A stretch of 64,000 nt of DNA. It comes from PALSA-350 sp963834445. Its GTDB lineage: Bacteria > Acidobacteriota > Terriglobia > Terriglobales > Acidobacteriaceae. Positions 34,774-43,892 of the stretch are shown here, piece by piece; the first letter of the stretch is position 1; the number at the start of each line of letters is the position of its first letter. Made by a program: the position numbers and the translations under genes. The notes below the pieces were generated by a model. The model did not search any database, was not told where the DNA came from, and was given only the letters and a program-made list of their open reading frames with translations. Where the stretch lies: the NCBI GenBank assembly GCA_963834445.1, contig CAWIBU010000003.1, positions 992,001 to 1,056,000 on the forward strand, read 5' to 3'.

Positions 34774-35523
34774 ATGCGGCTGCCTCAAGCAATCCTGTGT
34801 TTCCTCATTGCCTGCGCATCGGTTACGCTCTCAGCGCAGCAAACCTCATTCCATGTACTTGCGCTGTACTCGACCCAGGTTGAGCCCGACCATGTAACCT
34901 TTGCCCGCCAGGCCCTCGGGTTCTACAAGGCTCTCGCCACCAGGGACAACTTCGAACTGGAGCCCTCTGTGAATTGGGACGACCTGAATCCAACCACTCT
35001 GGCCAAATATCAGGTTGTCGTGTGGCTCAACGATTCCCCGCACAGCGAAGCCCAGCGATCGGCTTTTCAACAATACATGGAGCACGGCGGCGCCTGGCTG
35101 GGCTTCCATGTCTCCGCTTATAACGATCAGGATACGCATTGGCCCTGGTTTGTAAACTTCCTCGGCGGCGGCGTGTTCTATGGAAACAACTGGCCACCGC
35201 TTCCCGCCAAACTCACCCTCGACCACGCGACAAGTGCGATCACCAAACGCCTGCCCGCAAGTTATGTAGCGCCCGCAAATGAGTGGTATATCTGGAAACC
35301 TGACCCCCGCGCCAACAAAGACGTCACAGTACTGCTGACCCTCGATCCGTCTAATTATCCCCTGGGCCTGAAAGACATGATCACGGGGGGAGATCTCCCC
35401 GTTGTCTGGACCAACACAAAGTACAAAATGATCTACATGAATATGGGCCACGGCAACACCTTTGCGAGCCCAGAACAGAACTTCCTTTTTGAGGACGCCC
35501 TGCTGTGGCTGGGAAAGCATTAG
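34774..35523 (+). CDS. Secreted ThuA-domain protein
   Basis: A 249-residue protein with signal peptide LPQAILCFLIACASVTLSAQ. Nearly the same layout as the ThuA protein at 23.4 kb: GGAWLGFHVSAYNDQDTHWP, FLGGGVFYGNNWPPLPAKL, ANEWYIWKPDPRAN and NMGHGNTFASPEQN. It starts 15 nt after the divergent YncE start, so the two share a promoter region. The conserved Trp/His-rich surface suggests binding of a small ligand such as a sugar; the catalytic Cys of amidotransferases is missing. Confidence 0.88.
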   Translation: MRLPQAILCFLIACASVTLSAQQTSFHVLALYSTQVEPDHVTFARQALGFYKALATRDNFELEPSVNWDDLNPTTLAKYQVVVWLNDSPHSEAQRSAFQQYMEHGGAWLGFHVSAYNDQDTHWPWFVNFLGGGVFYGNNWPPLPAKLTLDHATSAITKRLPASYVAPANEWYIWKPDPRANKDVTVLLTLDPSNYPLGLKDMITGGDLPVVWTNTKYKMIYMNMGHGNTFASPEQNFLFEDALLWLGKH

Positions 35524-35714
35524 TGTTAAGCCAGCCAGGGGCCGTCGCCTTCGCTGGCGCGGTAATGGTGCATTGTTCGCCGTGCGCCGCTGCTCGAGTC
35601 TTCGCTGGCGCGCCCCTGAGACGTCCGGTTCAGGCAGAGTGCGGGACTCGAGCCGCCTGCAACGTTTCAACGTATTTCTGCAACGGCAGCAGCCGTTAGT
35701 CATAAACTAGAGCA

Positions 35715-36995
35715 ATGACCGTATTAACCAACAGCCTCTTCTCCCGGCGCCGATTCTTTCGTTGGACCAGCACGCTCGCCGCCGGCCTCGGGGTCGCGCC
35801 CCTCATGCCCTCCGCGAGCGCGGCGAATGCCGTTGAGGGCGAAGACTATTACGCAAAGCTGGGCGTACCGACCATCATCAATGCTGCCGGTACCTATACC
35901 ACGCTCACCGCGGCCTGCATGCCACCGGTGGTACTGGCTGCGGTACAGAAAGCCGCGCTCCACCCCGTGCGCCTGCATGATCTGCAAACAAAATCGGGCG
36001 AGTACATCGCCGGGCGGCTCAAGTGCGAAGGCGCGGTGGTGACTTCGGGCGCCGCCGGTGCGATTACCCTGGCCGCTGCCGCCTGCCTGCAATACGCAAA
36101 CAGCATGTCGGCCATGGCTATGCCGCAGGCGATCGATGGCCTGAAGAACCAGGTCATCGTGCAGAAGGCTCACCGCTACGGTTACGATCACGCTCTATTT
36201 CTCTGCGGCGCGCGCATCACCGAGGTGGTCACGCTCGATGAATATAAGCAAGCGTGCGCCGCAGGCAACGCCATCATGACCAACTTTTTCAATGCGGCCG
36301 AAGAGGAAGACGGCATCGCCGGCACCGCCCAGATTGGCCGTGAGGAGTGGCTGCGCGTGGCGCACGAGCACAACATTCCCTGCCACCTGGATGCAGCCGC
36401 GGATATGCCCCCCATTTCCAATCTATGGAAGTACACCGGCATGGGCTTTGACCTGGTCGCCTTCTCCGGAGGCAAGGGCATGCGCGGGCCGCAGAACGCC
36501 GGCCTGCTGCTGGGCAAGAAGCATCTCACGGATCTCGCGCAGCAGAACAATAATCCCAATGAAGGCGTGGGCCGCGGCATGAAGGTGGCCAAGGAACAGA
36601 TCGTCGGCATGGTGGCGGCCGTCGATTGGGTTCTCTCGCATACGGAGGAGTCGATGCAGGGCGACTATCAAAAGCGCGCCGACGTGATCGCGGCGGCAGT
36701 GAAAGGTATCCCCTCTGTCAAGACGGAAACCGTAGTTCCCAAGATAGCCAACCATGTGCCGCATTTACTGATACGTTTTGACCCCTCGGTGCGCGGCATT
36801 ACCACCCAAGAGATCCTGACGGTGCTGAGCGAGGGAAAGCCCTCGATCGAGCTCAACCCCAACAGCGGCCAACCACCCAACCAGGGCATTCCCTCAGACG
36901 CAAACACCTTGGTTGTTGGCATCTGGATGCTGCAGCCGGGCGAAGATGTGATCGTCGGCCGCCGCATTCGTGAAGCGCTCACCCGCAAAGCTTAA
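35715..36995 (+). CDS. Tat-exported SelA-like PLP-dependent enzyme (first of tandem pair)
   Basis: A 426-residue fold-type I aminotransferase-like protein of the SelA / D-glucosaminate-6-phosphate ammonia-lyase group. A twin-arginine signal SRRRFFRWTSTLAAGLG (Arg11-13) opens it. The family start is IINAAGTYTTLTAACMPP. The PLP lysine is Lys254 in FSGGKGMRGPQ and the PLP-pyridine Asp is 226 in HLDAAAD. It therefore appears to be exported folded with PLP. Substrate is unknown; a beta-elimination on an amino sugar or amino acid is plausible. Followed after 24 nt by its paralogue with a good ribosome site, so the two form an operon. Confidence 0.88.
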   Translation: MTVLTNSLFSRRRFFRWTSTLAAGLGVAPLMPSASAANAVEGEDYYAKLGVPTIINAAGTYTTLTAACMPPVVLAAVQKAALHPVRLHDLQTKSGEYIAGRLKCEGAVVTSGAAGAITLAAAACLQYANSMSAMAMPQAIDGLKNQVIVQKAHRYGYDHALFLCGARITEVVTLDEYKQACAAGNAIMTNFFNAAEEEDGIAGTAQIGREEWLRVAHEHNIPCHLDAAADMPPISNLWKYTGMGFDLVAFSGGKGMRGPQNAGLLLGKKHLTDLAQQNNNPNEGVGRGMKVAKEQIVGMVAAVDWVLSHTEESMQGDYQKRADVIAAAVKGIPSVKTETVVPKIANHVPHLLIRFDPSVRGITTQEILTVLSEGKPSIELNPNSGQPPNQGIPSDANTLVVGIWMLQPGEDVIVGRRIREALTRKA

Positions 36996-37019
36996 TCCAC
37001 TCAGCAAAGAGGAACTATT

Positions 37020-38606
37020 TTGAAAAAGACACTGGTGACAAGGCGAGATCTCCTTAAGCAAACCGGCATGTTATCCGCTGTGGCCGCGGCTCCCCGGTCG
37101 CTCTCCGCGGCGACCTTGACGGAGGTGACGCATCCGGTCAATACCGGCACGGCTGACGACAATCTTTACACGCGCATCGGCGTTCGGCCGATCATGAACG
37201 CCCGGGGCACCTACACCATCATCTCCGGCTCGCAATCTCTGCCTGAAGTAAAGCAGGCGATGTTTGAGGCCTCGCATTATTACGTGCAGATGGATGAGTT
37301 GATGGCCGCGGTCGGGGCGGAGATCGCGACGCACATGGGCGGCCCCAGCGCCATCGTCACCACTGGCTGCGAAGCCGCCATTGCCATGGCCACGGTTGCG
37401 TGTATCTGCGGCACCGACCCTGAGCGCGCCCAGGCGATGCCTTACATCAAAGCGCGCAACCAGGTCATTATCCCCAAGTACTCGCGCAATCCGTATGACT
37501 TCGGCATCCGCATGTCAGGCCCTGAGATCGTCGAGATTGAGACCGACGAAGATCTGCGCTCGAAGATCAATGAACACACCGCCATGATCTACGTTCTTTC
37601 CGGGCCGCGGGCCTTCGAGGAGCCGCTCTCGATCAAGACGGTATGCGCCATCGCGAAGGAAAAGAACATTCCCGTTTTTGTCGATGCGGCCGCGGAGGAA
37701 CCCATCGTTCCTAATATCCATTTTGCCGCGGGCGCTACGTTCGTTGCCTATTCGGGGGGTAAATGCATGCGCGGCCCGCAGGCAGCCGGCGTGCTGCTTG
37801 GTCCCAAGGATCTGTGCGCAGCAGCCTTCTGGAACGCAGCACCTCACCATAACTGGGGACGTGCGCTCAAGGTGGGGAAGGAAGAAGCCATGGGCATGCT
37901 GGCTGCAGTGCGGCAATGGTACAAGCGCGACCACGAGGCCGAGCAGAAAGAGTGGCTGGCCTGGGACAACTACATTGCCGATGCCGTAAAGGACATTCCT
38001 TCGGTCACGACGCACATCACCATGCCCGATGCGGATCTCTCGAACCGTGCCCCTACGCTCGAGATTCGCTGGGACGCTACCAAGGTGGGCATCACGGGCA
38101 CAGAATTAGTGGACAAATTAGACAAGGGCAGCCCGCGCATCCTGGTGGAAGGCGGTGAGGGGCGCCGTCCCGACAAGATGGCCTCTTCGCTCGGCATCAT
38201 GCCTTACATGATGCAGCCGGGCGATTACAAGGTGGTTGCCGAGACCGTATCCAAATACATGCGCAATCCGGGGCACTACGAAAATCCACCTGTTTACACG
38301 GGCGCCACGGCGCACTTAGCCGGCACGTGGAATGTGACCATCCAATATGTGCGCGGTGTGGGTGAGCAGCGGTTCACGCTGAAGCAGGAAGGCGATAAAG
38401 TCTCCGGCGAACAGAAGGGCGAGATCTTCAACGCCGCTCTGGAAGGTAAGGTCACCGCGGACCATGTAGTCCTGACCAGCGTCATGCCCGCCAACGGCTA
38501 CCAGATCGACTACACCTTCACCGGCGTTGTCACCGGGGATCGATTGGCCGGCAATGTAAAGCTGGGCGAGTACGGGCCGGCGACCTTCACTGCGGTCAAA
38601 GCCTAA
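37020..38606 (+). CDS. Tat-exported SelA-like PLP enzyme with C-terminal beta domain (second of pair)
   Basis: A 528-residue paralogue of the upstream gene, starting at the TTG at 37020 with AGAGGAA 7 nt before it. Tat signal VTRRDLLKQTGMLSAVAAAP (Arg8-9). PLP lysine Lys248 in YSGGKCMRGPQ and Asp222 in FVDAAAEEP. The last 100 residues add a beta-rich lipocalin-like domain beginning HLAGTWNVTIQYVRGVGEQR and ending ATFTAVKA. Such domains occur as add-ons in secreted Acidobacteria proteins. Only the PLP part is shared with the first copy; the two may form a heteromer or act on related substrates. Confidence 0.88.
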   Translation: MKKTLVTRRDLLKQTGMLSAVAAAPRSLSAATLTEVTHPVNTGTADDNLYTRIGVRPIMNARGTYTIISGSQSLPEVKQAMFEASHYYVQMDELMAAVGAEIATHMGGPSAIVTTGCEAAIAMATVACICGTDPERAQAMPYIKARNQVIIPKYSRNPYDFGIRMSGPEIVEIETDEDLRSKINEHTAMIYVLSGPRAFEEPLSIKTVCAIAKEKNIPVFVDAAAEEPIVPNIHFAAGATFVAYSGGKCMRGPQAAGVLLGPKDLCAAAFWNAAPHHNWGRALKVGKEEAMGMLAAVRQWYKRDHEAEQKEWLAWDNYIADAVKDIPSVTTHITMPDADLSNRAPTLEIRWDATKVGITGTELVDKLDKGSPRILVEGGEGRRPDKMASSLGIMPYMMQPGDYKVVAETVSKYMRNPGHYENPPVYTGATAHLAGTWNVTIQYVRGVGEQRFTLKQEGDKVSGEQKGEIFNAALEGKVTADHVVLTSVMPANGYQIDYTFTGVVTGDRLAGNVKLGEYGPATFTAVKA

Positions 38607-39018
38607 GACCCGCATGGGTGCCGATACCGCGGGGTGTCGGCGCCCGATGATTGCAGTCGTGTCCCGAGCCGGTTTGTTAAGAGCGTCGAGGCATCGAAGT
38701 GCGCCTCAGGGGCTAAAGAGCATCTGTGAGCGGGAAGACCGCAGATCTCTCCACTGCGCTGCGCTCCGGTCGAGATGACAAAGTTGTGGCGGTATTAGAG
38801 CTGATTTTTCATGGAAAAGGGACCGACACATAGCCACAACTTTGTCATCTCGACCGGAGCGCAGCGCAGTGGAGAGATCTGCGGTCATCCCGTGGCGTGC
38901 CGGGGATGAGAGTTCCCGGCCATCCCAAGGTTCTGCCTTTTCGCTCTGACGAGGGCTGAGTTCTTTCGTCATCTCGTTTGCGGGGAGATTTTCGCGATAA
39001 AACTGCGCACTAAGCGCA
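38607..39018. other. Gene-free stretch with palindromic repeat copy B
   Basis: 412 bp with no convincing gene. Apart from the inverted repeat at 38737-38886 it holds the word CCTCAGGGGCTAAAG at 38704-38718, which recurs at about 49572-49586. The remainder is unremarkable. ORFs read here are only through the repeats. Confidence 0.6.
38737..38886. repeat. Perfect 54-bp inverted repeat (dispersed repeat family, copy B)
   Basis: Arms 38737-38790 and 38833-38886 are exact reverse complements around a 42-nt loop. The arm begins GACCGCAGATCTCTCCACTG and ends ACAAAGTTGTGGC. It is almost identical to copy A at 28.5 kb over the shared core, apart from a few changes such as GCTGCGCTCCGG for GCTACGCTCCGG. 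Confidence 0.9.
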
Positions 39019-40425
39019 CTAAGCCCCCCCTTCCGGATACGGCGACTGAGCGATTTCGGGCGATGGCTGCTGCTCGGCCAGCGTCCAAATGGTGGTGGAG
39101 CGCCCTGCGGTTGCATGGATGTGGCCCGCGATCGCGCCCAGGGAAACGAGTTGGCCGAGGGCCTCTGCGATGCGGTCGCTGTCGACGTGGCCGTGAAAGA
39201 TCGCCCTGATTTGTTTGCGGGATAGGCCGTCTGGCGCTGCCTCGATGGCTTCGTGGATACGGTCGGCAATGGAGTTACCGGTTGACAGGCCGAAGAGACG
39301 GCCAGCGCTTTCGTAGCAGTAGCCCCATACCTCGAAGGCGGCCTCGAGATGAGGCACCTGGATGATTTCGCTGCGATCTAGGGCGGCGAAGAGGGCACTG
39401 AGGCGGAGGACCTGGGCCTCGCCACGGCTGGTGGCCGCCCCGCGAAGGCCGGGACTTTGGTAGCTGAGATGGGAATAGCATTGCGCCCATAACTTGTCGG
39501 CGGCGGCATCGCGGCAGAAGAGTCTTTCGGGCCGTTCGGTGGCCCACTCGACGGCGCGGCGGAGGTCGGCGACGGCAGCAGAGAGTTCCTGAGCAGGCGG
39601 CCTGCCTGGATTGGACAGGCAGTTAGTGCGCTCGACCCAGGTCCAGAGACAGCGGTTGGCAAAGCCGTTGTGAGCCTCGTTGCGGTGGAGGGAGTAGGTG
39701 AGCTCGTCGCGGCTGATGTGGGCGATGAGACTGACGTGGGCATCGGTGGCGCGGAGGTGCTGACGCATATCGAGGGTGGGGAGATGGCCGCTGTCCCACG
39801 CGCTGCGGAGCAGTGGCCCGAGGTGACCGCTGCCGGTTTTGAAGGAGCGGAGGATGCCGGCAAACTCCTCGGAGAGCACGAGGAGGCGGCGGTCGGTGGG
39901 CGGCTGTTGATCGCGCAGCGCCTGGACGAGGCCGAGGGCGGTGAGGCGGGCGTTGTTGACGCGGGTGGAGAGCCAGGAGGGATCGACCTCGGCGAAGAGG
40001 TTGGCGATGAGGTTCCAGCTGGTGCCTTTTCGGGCCTTGCTGGAGTCGCCTACGAGGACGACGAAGAGATTGAGGCCATGGCGGGTGGATTCGACCATGC
40101 AGTGGGGTCCGCGGCCGATGGCGTTGCCGAAGGCGGCAAGCAACTGGAGCAGGAGGGCGGCGGGATGAGCTTCGGAGTGGGGGGCGAGAAGATTGACGAT
40201 GCGGCCGGCGAGGCCATAGAGAGCGTCCTGACCCAGCTCTTGTTTGTAGGGCGGTGGTGGGGGCGGGGTAGGTTTGACGACTGGCTCGGGCGGGGGGGAA
40301 GGATGGAGCTGCGTGCGCACGCCGAGCAGTTCTGACAGGCGTTGTTCGACTGCGGCCAGGGTTGACCCGTGGGGGCGGGCGACTACTTCGTCTGCGGTAA
40401 TTGTGTTCACACTTATAGGATCCAT
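39019..40425 (-). CDS. DUF3987 (YfjI-like) protein
   Basis: A 468-residue protein of the family found with phage/plasmid primase-helicase genes. A Pro-rich stretch (43-60) precedes the core with LFVVLVGDSSKARKGTSWNL, a degenerate P-loop (usual GxxxxGK[ST]) near residue 132, LLVLSEEFAGILRSF with conserved Glu, and the late GEAQVLRLSALFAALD helix. The C-terminal end looks like a small winged helix (GLSRKQIRAIFHGH). No primase, integrase or capsid gene accompanies it, so it is a stand-alone mobile or domesticated gene. It is divergent from the direct-repeat island downstream in the map. Confidence 0.75.
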   Translation of the reverse strand: MDPISVNTITADEVVARPHGSTLAAVEQRLSELLGVRTQLHPSPPPEPVVKPTPPPPPPYKQELGQDALYGLAGRIVNLLAPHSEAHPAALLLQLLAAFGNAIGRGPHCMVESTRHGLNLFVVLVGDSSKARKGTSWNLIANLFAEVDPSWLSTRVNNARLTALGLVQALRDQQPPTDRRLLVLSEEFAGILRSFKTGSGHLGPLLRSAWDSGHLPTLDMRQHLRATDAHVSLIAHISRDELTYSLHRNEAHNGFANRCLWTWVERTNCLSNPGRPPAQELSAAVADLRRAVEWATERPERLFCRDAAADKLWAQCYSHLSYQSPGLRGAATSRGEAQVLRLSALFAALDRSEIIQVPHLEAAFEVWGYCYESAGRLFGLSTGNSIADRIHEAIEAAPDGLSRKQIRAIFHGHVDSDRIAEALGQLVSLGAIAGHIHATAGRSTTIWTLAEQQPSPEIAQSPYPEGGA

Positions 40426-40964
40426 CCTGTGGAATAAAATCGAAGCGATAAATTGGGGCGGGAATCGATGGTCACACGAGCGTGGTTACCCGAGAGGGTA
40501 AGGTGCGGAGTTAGAGGTTACCCGGCCTACTTACCTACGGTCTTTGATGGTTACGTTTTTTGTTCTTGCGACAGACTTGATGAGGCTGGACGAGATTCGA
40601 TGCGGTGTCGCCGGCTGAGGGTCATAACTGCAACCCAGGGGAGCCCGCGGTTACGAGGTAGTTGCCGGCGATGTGGGATGGATGCCCTGTCCGTTCACCC
40701 CAGATACTCCGGTAATTACTCGGAGGGACAATCCGGTATAAACCGGCATTGTTCCGGGTATGCCCCGGGCGTCTGCAGGACGCTTTCGATTTAATGAACG
40801 AGAACGTTGCGGCTCCAGCCACTCTCAACCGCCAAGGAGATACCATAAGCGTTCTTCCGGGTCCTTGACCGCGTCGAGGATGCGGATCGGATGGGGTCAG
40901 TTCCGTCAGGTCACTAACTTGGCAACCTTTACCGCGGTCAAAGCATAAGACTGCGCTACGCCTA
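40426..40964. other. Gene-free stretch at the left end of the island
   Basis: 539 bp without a convincing gene. It holds the left 76-bp direct repeat (40845-40920), followed immediately by a short fragment whose plus-strand frame reads ATFTAVKA and stops at 40948, matching the last residues of the exported SelA-like protein. In the minus frame the direct repeat reads ILDAVKDPEERLWYLLGG then stop, perhaps a transposon-gene remnant. Nothing else is recognisable. Confidence 0.6.
40845..40920 (+). repeat. Left copy of the 76/77-bp direct repeat
   Basis: Begins ATAAGCGTTCTTCCGGGTCC and ends TCCGTCAGGTCACTAACTT. It matches 47723-47799 in the same orientation, with one extra A in the right copy (GCGGAATCGG versus GCGGATCGG). 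The two copies enclose about 6.8 kb. Confidence 0.9.
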
Positions 40965-42314
40965 CTACGTGACACGCGGAACAGTTATCGAGGTTGCCGG
41001 ATCGACCGCTAAGTGCCCCACCGCATTGCGCCATGCCTTGTAGCCGGCCCGGTTCAGCACGAAAAGGGCTCGGTCAACGAATCCATCGCGGTCTAGCTGC
41101 GCACTGATGGCTACGCGGGCTGATGTCCATTCGGCGGTGGGAAGCTGGCTCGGCGGTGCGGCGAGGTATCCATCGGACTGGCGGACCCAAATTTTGTTCT
41201 CCGCAAGTAGGCCGTCCAACCGGGTATCGAAATCGCGGCGAAAGGCGGGGTCAGACCGTATTAATCCCACCAGTTTGGCCAATGCCCAAACCTCTTTCTC
41301 GCCTTCGTGAATGCAGTACCAGGGATTCACAGTTAATGGCCGAAGGTTATCGATGCTGAATGCGAACTCCTTGGGTATTAGCCTACCGTTGTCATTTTGG
41401 TAGACCGAATAGCGGGCTTCCATCGTCTTTGCGATGTCTCCGCCGCACAAAAACAGGCCACCGGGGCGAAGCGTTCGCAGCGCCCATGATTCGGCTTCGC
41501 TTCGGAATTCCGCATCAAAATAAATCAACACATTAAAACAACGCACGATATCCGCACAAGGAAGCTCAGCGCCCAGACCGGCTTGCACCAGTTTCAGGTT
41601 GGGCTGTTCGTAGCCTCGCATTGGGTTGCGAATCATCTTCGCTCCGTCCTGTTCAACGGTGATGCATCCGCCATCGTTTACCGGCGGCAGCTTCGTAATA
41701 AGGGATCGAAATAGCTTCTCGAAGCGTCGCAACGTGACTGTTGGGTCTTTATAGAGCGCGGTCATGACTGCGAAATTGCTAGTGGCGGTATGGAAAAAGC
41801 GAACCTCGCCCCTGCCATTCATGCAGGCGTAATTCCCCGAGGCATCGTGAACGACATACGGATCCATCTGCGGGTCGGCGCCTGTCACTTGCCACTCCGG
41901 GAAAGCGCGGGAAGACTCCAAGGCTGTTAGCGGCGGGAAGCCGCATCCCATTTCCAGCAAGCTAGTTCCCGGTCCCAATTTCACCCAGGGATTGGCCGCC
42001 ATGTATGCGTCGATCAATTGATGACGATCCTCGAAGGTCCATGGTGGGATGAGTCCACCCCAAGCCCCTGGCAACAAACCGGGAATCAAGACTGCGAGTG
42101 CCCATGCCAACGATGGAGGAATATCCTTGGGATCCAGGCGAGACAGCGCCATCAGGCGAAAGACGCGCTCTACGAACTCGCGAACCTCGGCGCGCTCGCC
42201 TTCAATTTTCTTCAAGGTAGCCAAATTAGTCGGCGAGGGTCGCGCACCAAATGCTTGATCGCAGAGTTCCTCAATCGTATTCCATACGAGCTTTTGGCTT
42301 GTCATGTTTGTCAT
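40965..42314 (-). CDS. SAM-dependent methyltransferase-like protein (CheR-like motif)
   Basis: A 449-residue protein with a helical N-terminal 115 residues, then a Rossmann core: motif I SLLEMGCGFPPLTALE near residue 122, GADPQMDPYVVHD near 145, and the motif DIVRCFNVLIYFD near 265, similar to the CheR-type post-motif. LRTLRPGGLFLCGGD follows. Substrate unknown. The C-terminal 100 residues have no known domain. It is 44 nt downstream of the MFS gene and likely co-transcribed, so it may modify the transported compound. ATG 42305 is an alternative start. Confidence 0.7.
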   Translation of the reverse strand: MTNMTSQKLVWNTIEELCDQAFGARPSPTNLATLKKIEGERAEVREFVERVFRLMALSRLDPKDIPPSLAWALAVLIPGLLPGAWGGLIPPWTFEDRHQLIDAYMAANPWVKLGPGTSLLEMGCGFPPLTALESSRAFPEWQVTGADPQMDPYVVHDASGNYACMNGRGEVRFFHTATSNFAVMTALYKDPTVTLRRFEKLFRSLITKLPPVNDGGCITVEQDGAKMIRNPMRGYEQPNLKLVQAGLGAELPCADIVRCFNVLIYFDAEFRSEAESWALRTLRPGGLFLCGGDIAKTMEARYSVYQNDNGRLIPKEFAFSIDNLRPLTVNPWYCIHEGEKEVWALAKLVGLIRSDPAFRRDFDTRLDGLLAENKIWVRQSDGYLAAPPSQLPTAEWTSARVAISAQLDRDGFVDRALFVLNRAGYKAWRNAVGHLAVDPATSITVPRVT

Positions 42315-42358
42315 TTCGTTTGCGCAGGTTGGACGCTACCGGGCTTAGCCGATCCAAT

Positions 42359-43672
42359 TTAGCGAGATTGGGAACTCTTTAAGGATGCCGTAATGGCGAC
42401 ACCAGTGACGCAGGGAAGGGCCAGCGACAACAGCCCGAATTGAAAACTACCCGTGGTATCCCTCATCCACCCCATCCAGGCGGGTCCGGCAAAACCACCG
42501 AGAATGCCCATCGTGGTGACAACCGCAATACCAGCTGCAGCAGACTTGCCCTTGAGGAAACTGCCAGGTATGGCGTAGATAATACCCTGGGTTGCGTTCA
42601 GGCCGGTGATCGCGACGGCTAACGCTGAGACCAGCCACCAGGAATCCTTCGTACTACCGCTTACCAGGAACGCCGCAGCCGTGACCAGCAGGGGAACCAC
42701 AATGTGCCACCGGCGCTCCCGGGTGTGATCCGAATGCGTCGCATTGAGCGTCAGGCTGAGAACGCCGAACAATCCATTGATTGACGTGAGTACGCCGATC
42801 ATGGCGATGGAAAGGCCGGTCGCACTCTGCAAGATGGCCGGCGCAGTCAGCGTATACGCAAAGATGCAGGTAAGCACGCAAAAGGAGAGCAGCCCGAGCA
42901 GCCAGATACGCTTATCCCGTAAAGAGCCCCAGGTATCTTCGAGATGGGTGTCGGTTCGGATATCCGCAGCGAGTCTTGCTTTCAGCCAGGCTCGCTCACT
43001 CGACGAAAGCCATCGGGCTTGGTCGGGAGTATCCGGCAATTGGAGAAGAAAGAGGACACTTAAAAGGACCGCGGGAAACCCCTCCAATAGAAAAAGCCAT
43101 TGCCAGCCGCGAAGCCCGAGCCGGCCTTGCAAGCTCATCAAAGGGCCGGCAAGCAGACCGTTGGCGATCGCCACCAGGGGTGAGGCGCAATAGAATCGGC
43201 TGATGGCTCGTGATCGGAGATTATCCGGGAACCACTGCAACAAGTAAAACAGGATGCCTGGGAAGAAACCCGCCTCCGCTACTCCCAGTGCGAAGCGCAT
43301 GCCATAGAACTGTGGTGGGGTCTTCACGAACATCATGCCCATGGCCAGCAGTCCCCAGGTGAGCATGATTCGCGCAATCCATCGACGCGCGCCGAATCGG
43401 TATAACATCAGGTTCGAGGGGATCTCGAATAGGGCGTAGCCTACGGAGAAGAGACCGGCGCCGAAGCCGTAAATCGACGCACTGAAGTGCAGATCCCGAT
43501 TCATCTGTAGGGCGGCCAGTCCAATGTTGCCCCGATCCAGGATGGCTGCCCCATAACCCAAAGTAAAGAGGGGCAAGAGCCGCCAGGCGATCTTTTTCAG
43601 TGTGGATTGGCCGAGGTCGGATTCGGACGGCAGATCGGCAACGGCGGAGGATATATCTCGAACGGCGCCCAT
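42359..43672 (-). CDS. MFS transporter, anion:cation symporter (ACS) type
   Basis: A 437-residue 12-helix transporter. Features fit the ACS family (hexuronate, galactonate, tartrate, phthalate): LDRGNIGLAALQMNRDL in the first loop, ALFEIPSNLMLYRFGARRWI between helices 2 and 3, and GVAEAGFFPGILFYLLQWFP. Substrate cannot be read from sequence but an organic acid is most likely. It is divergent from the LuxR-type gene with a 220-bp regulatory gap. Confidence 0.9.
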   Translation of the reverse strand: MGAVRDISSAVADLPSESDLGQSTLKKIAWRLLPLFTLGYGAAILDRGNIGLAALQMNRDLHFSASIYGFGAGLFSVGYALFEIPSNLMLYRFGARRWIARIMLTWGLLAMGMMFVKTPPQFYGMRFALGVAEAGFFPGILFYLLQWFPDNLRSRAISRFYCASPLVAIANGLLAGPLMSLQGRLGLRGWQWLFLLEGFPAVLLSVLFLLQLPDTPDQARWLSSSERAWLKARLAADIRTDTHLEDTWGSLRDKRIWLLGLLSFCVLTCIFAYTLTAPAILQSATGLSIAMIGVLTSINGLFGVLSLTLNATHSDHTRERRWHIVVPLLVTAAAFLVSGSTKDSWWLVSALAVAITGLNATQGIIYAIPGSFLKGKSAAAGIAVVTTMGILGGFAGPAWMGWMRDTTGSFQFGLLSLALPCVTGVAITASLKSSQSR

Positions 43673-43892
43673 CTTGTCTCGATTCCGGCAAACTTCAGAT
43701 GCTCATGGAATTTTGCACCAAAGATATGTCGCGTGAGGCTATACAACAGCATGTGTCACGTGCGGTTCGCGCTGCATCCCCTAAATGGGTGAAGAGAGTC
43801 AATTAATTTCATCCTGTTTTTCCATCTACGTGATAACCTCCGCGAATCCGGGGAATACTCTCGAGATTTGATTCTCCGCTTGGGGGGTCGCT

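Noticed and set aside
35524..35714. Possible tRNA or small RNA between ThuA and the PLP gene
   Set aside because: Some short inverted words exist but no cloverleaf with a CCA-like end or conserved T-loop could be drawn.
38706..39269. 187-residue minus-strand frame (MPTVSTKPSRQRQ..)
   Set aside because: It overlaps the palindromic repeat and the DUF3987 start region and has no domain-like content.
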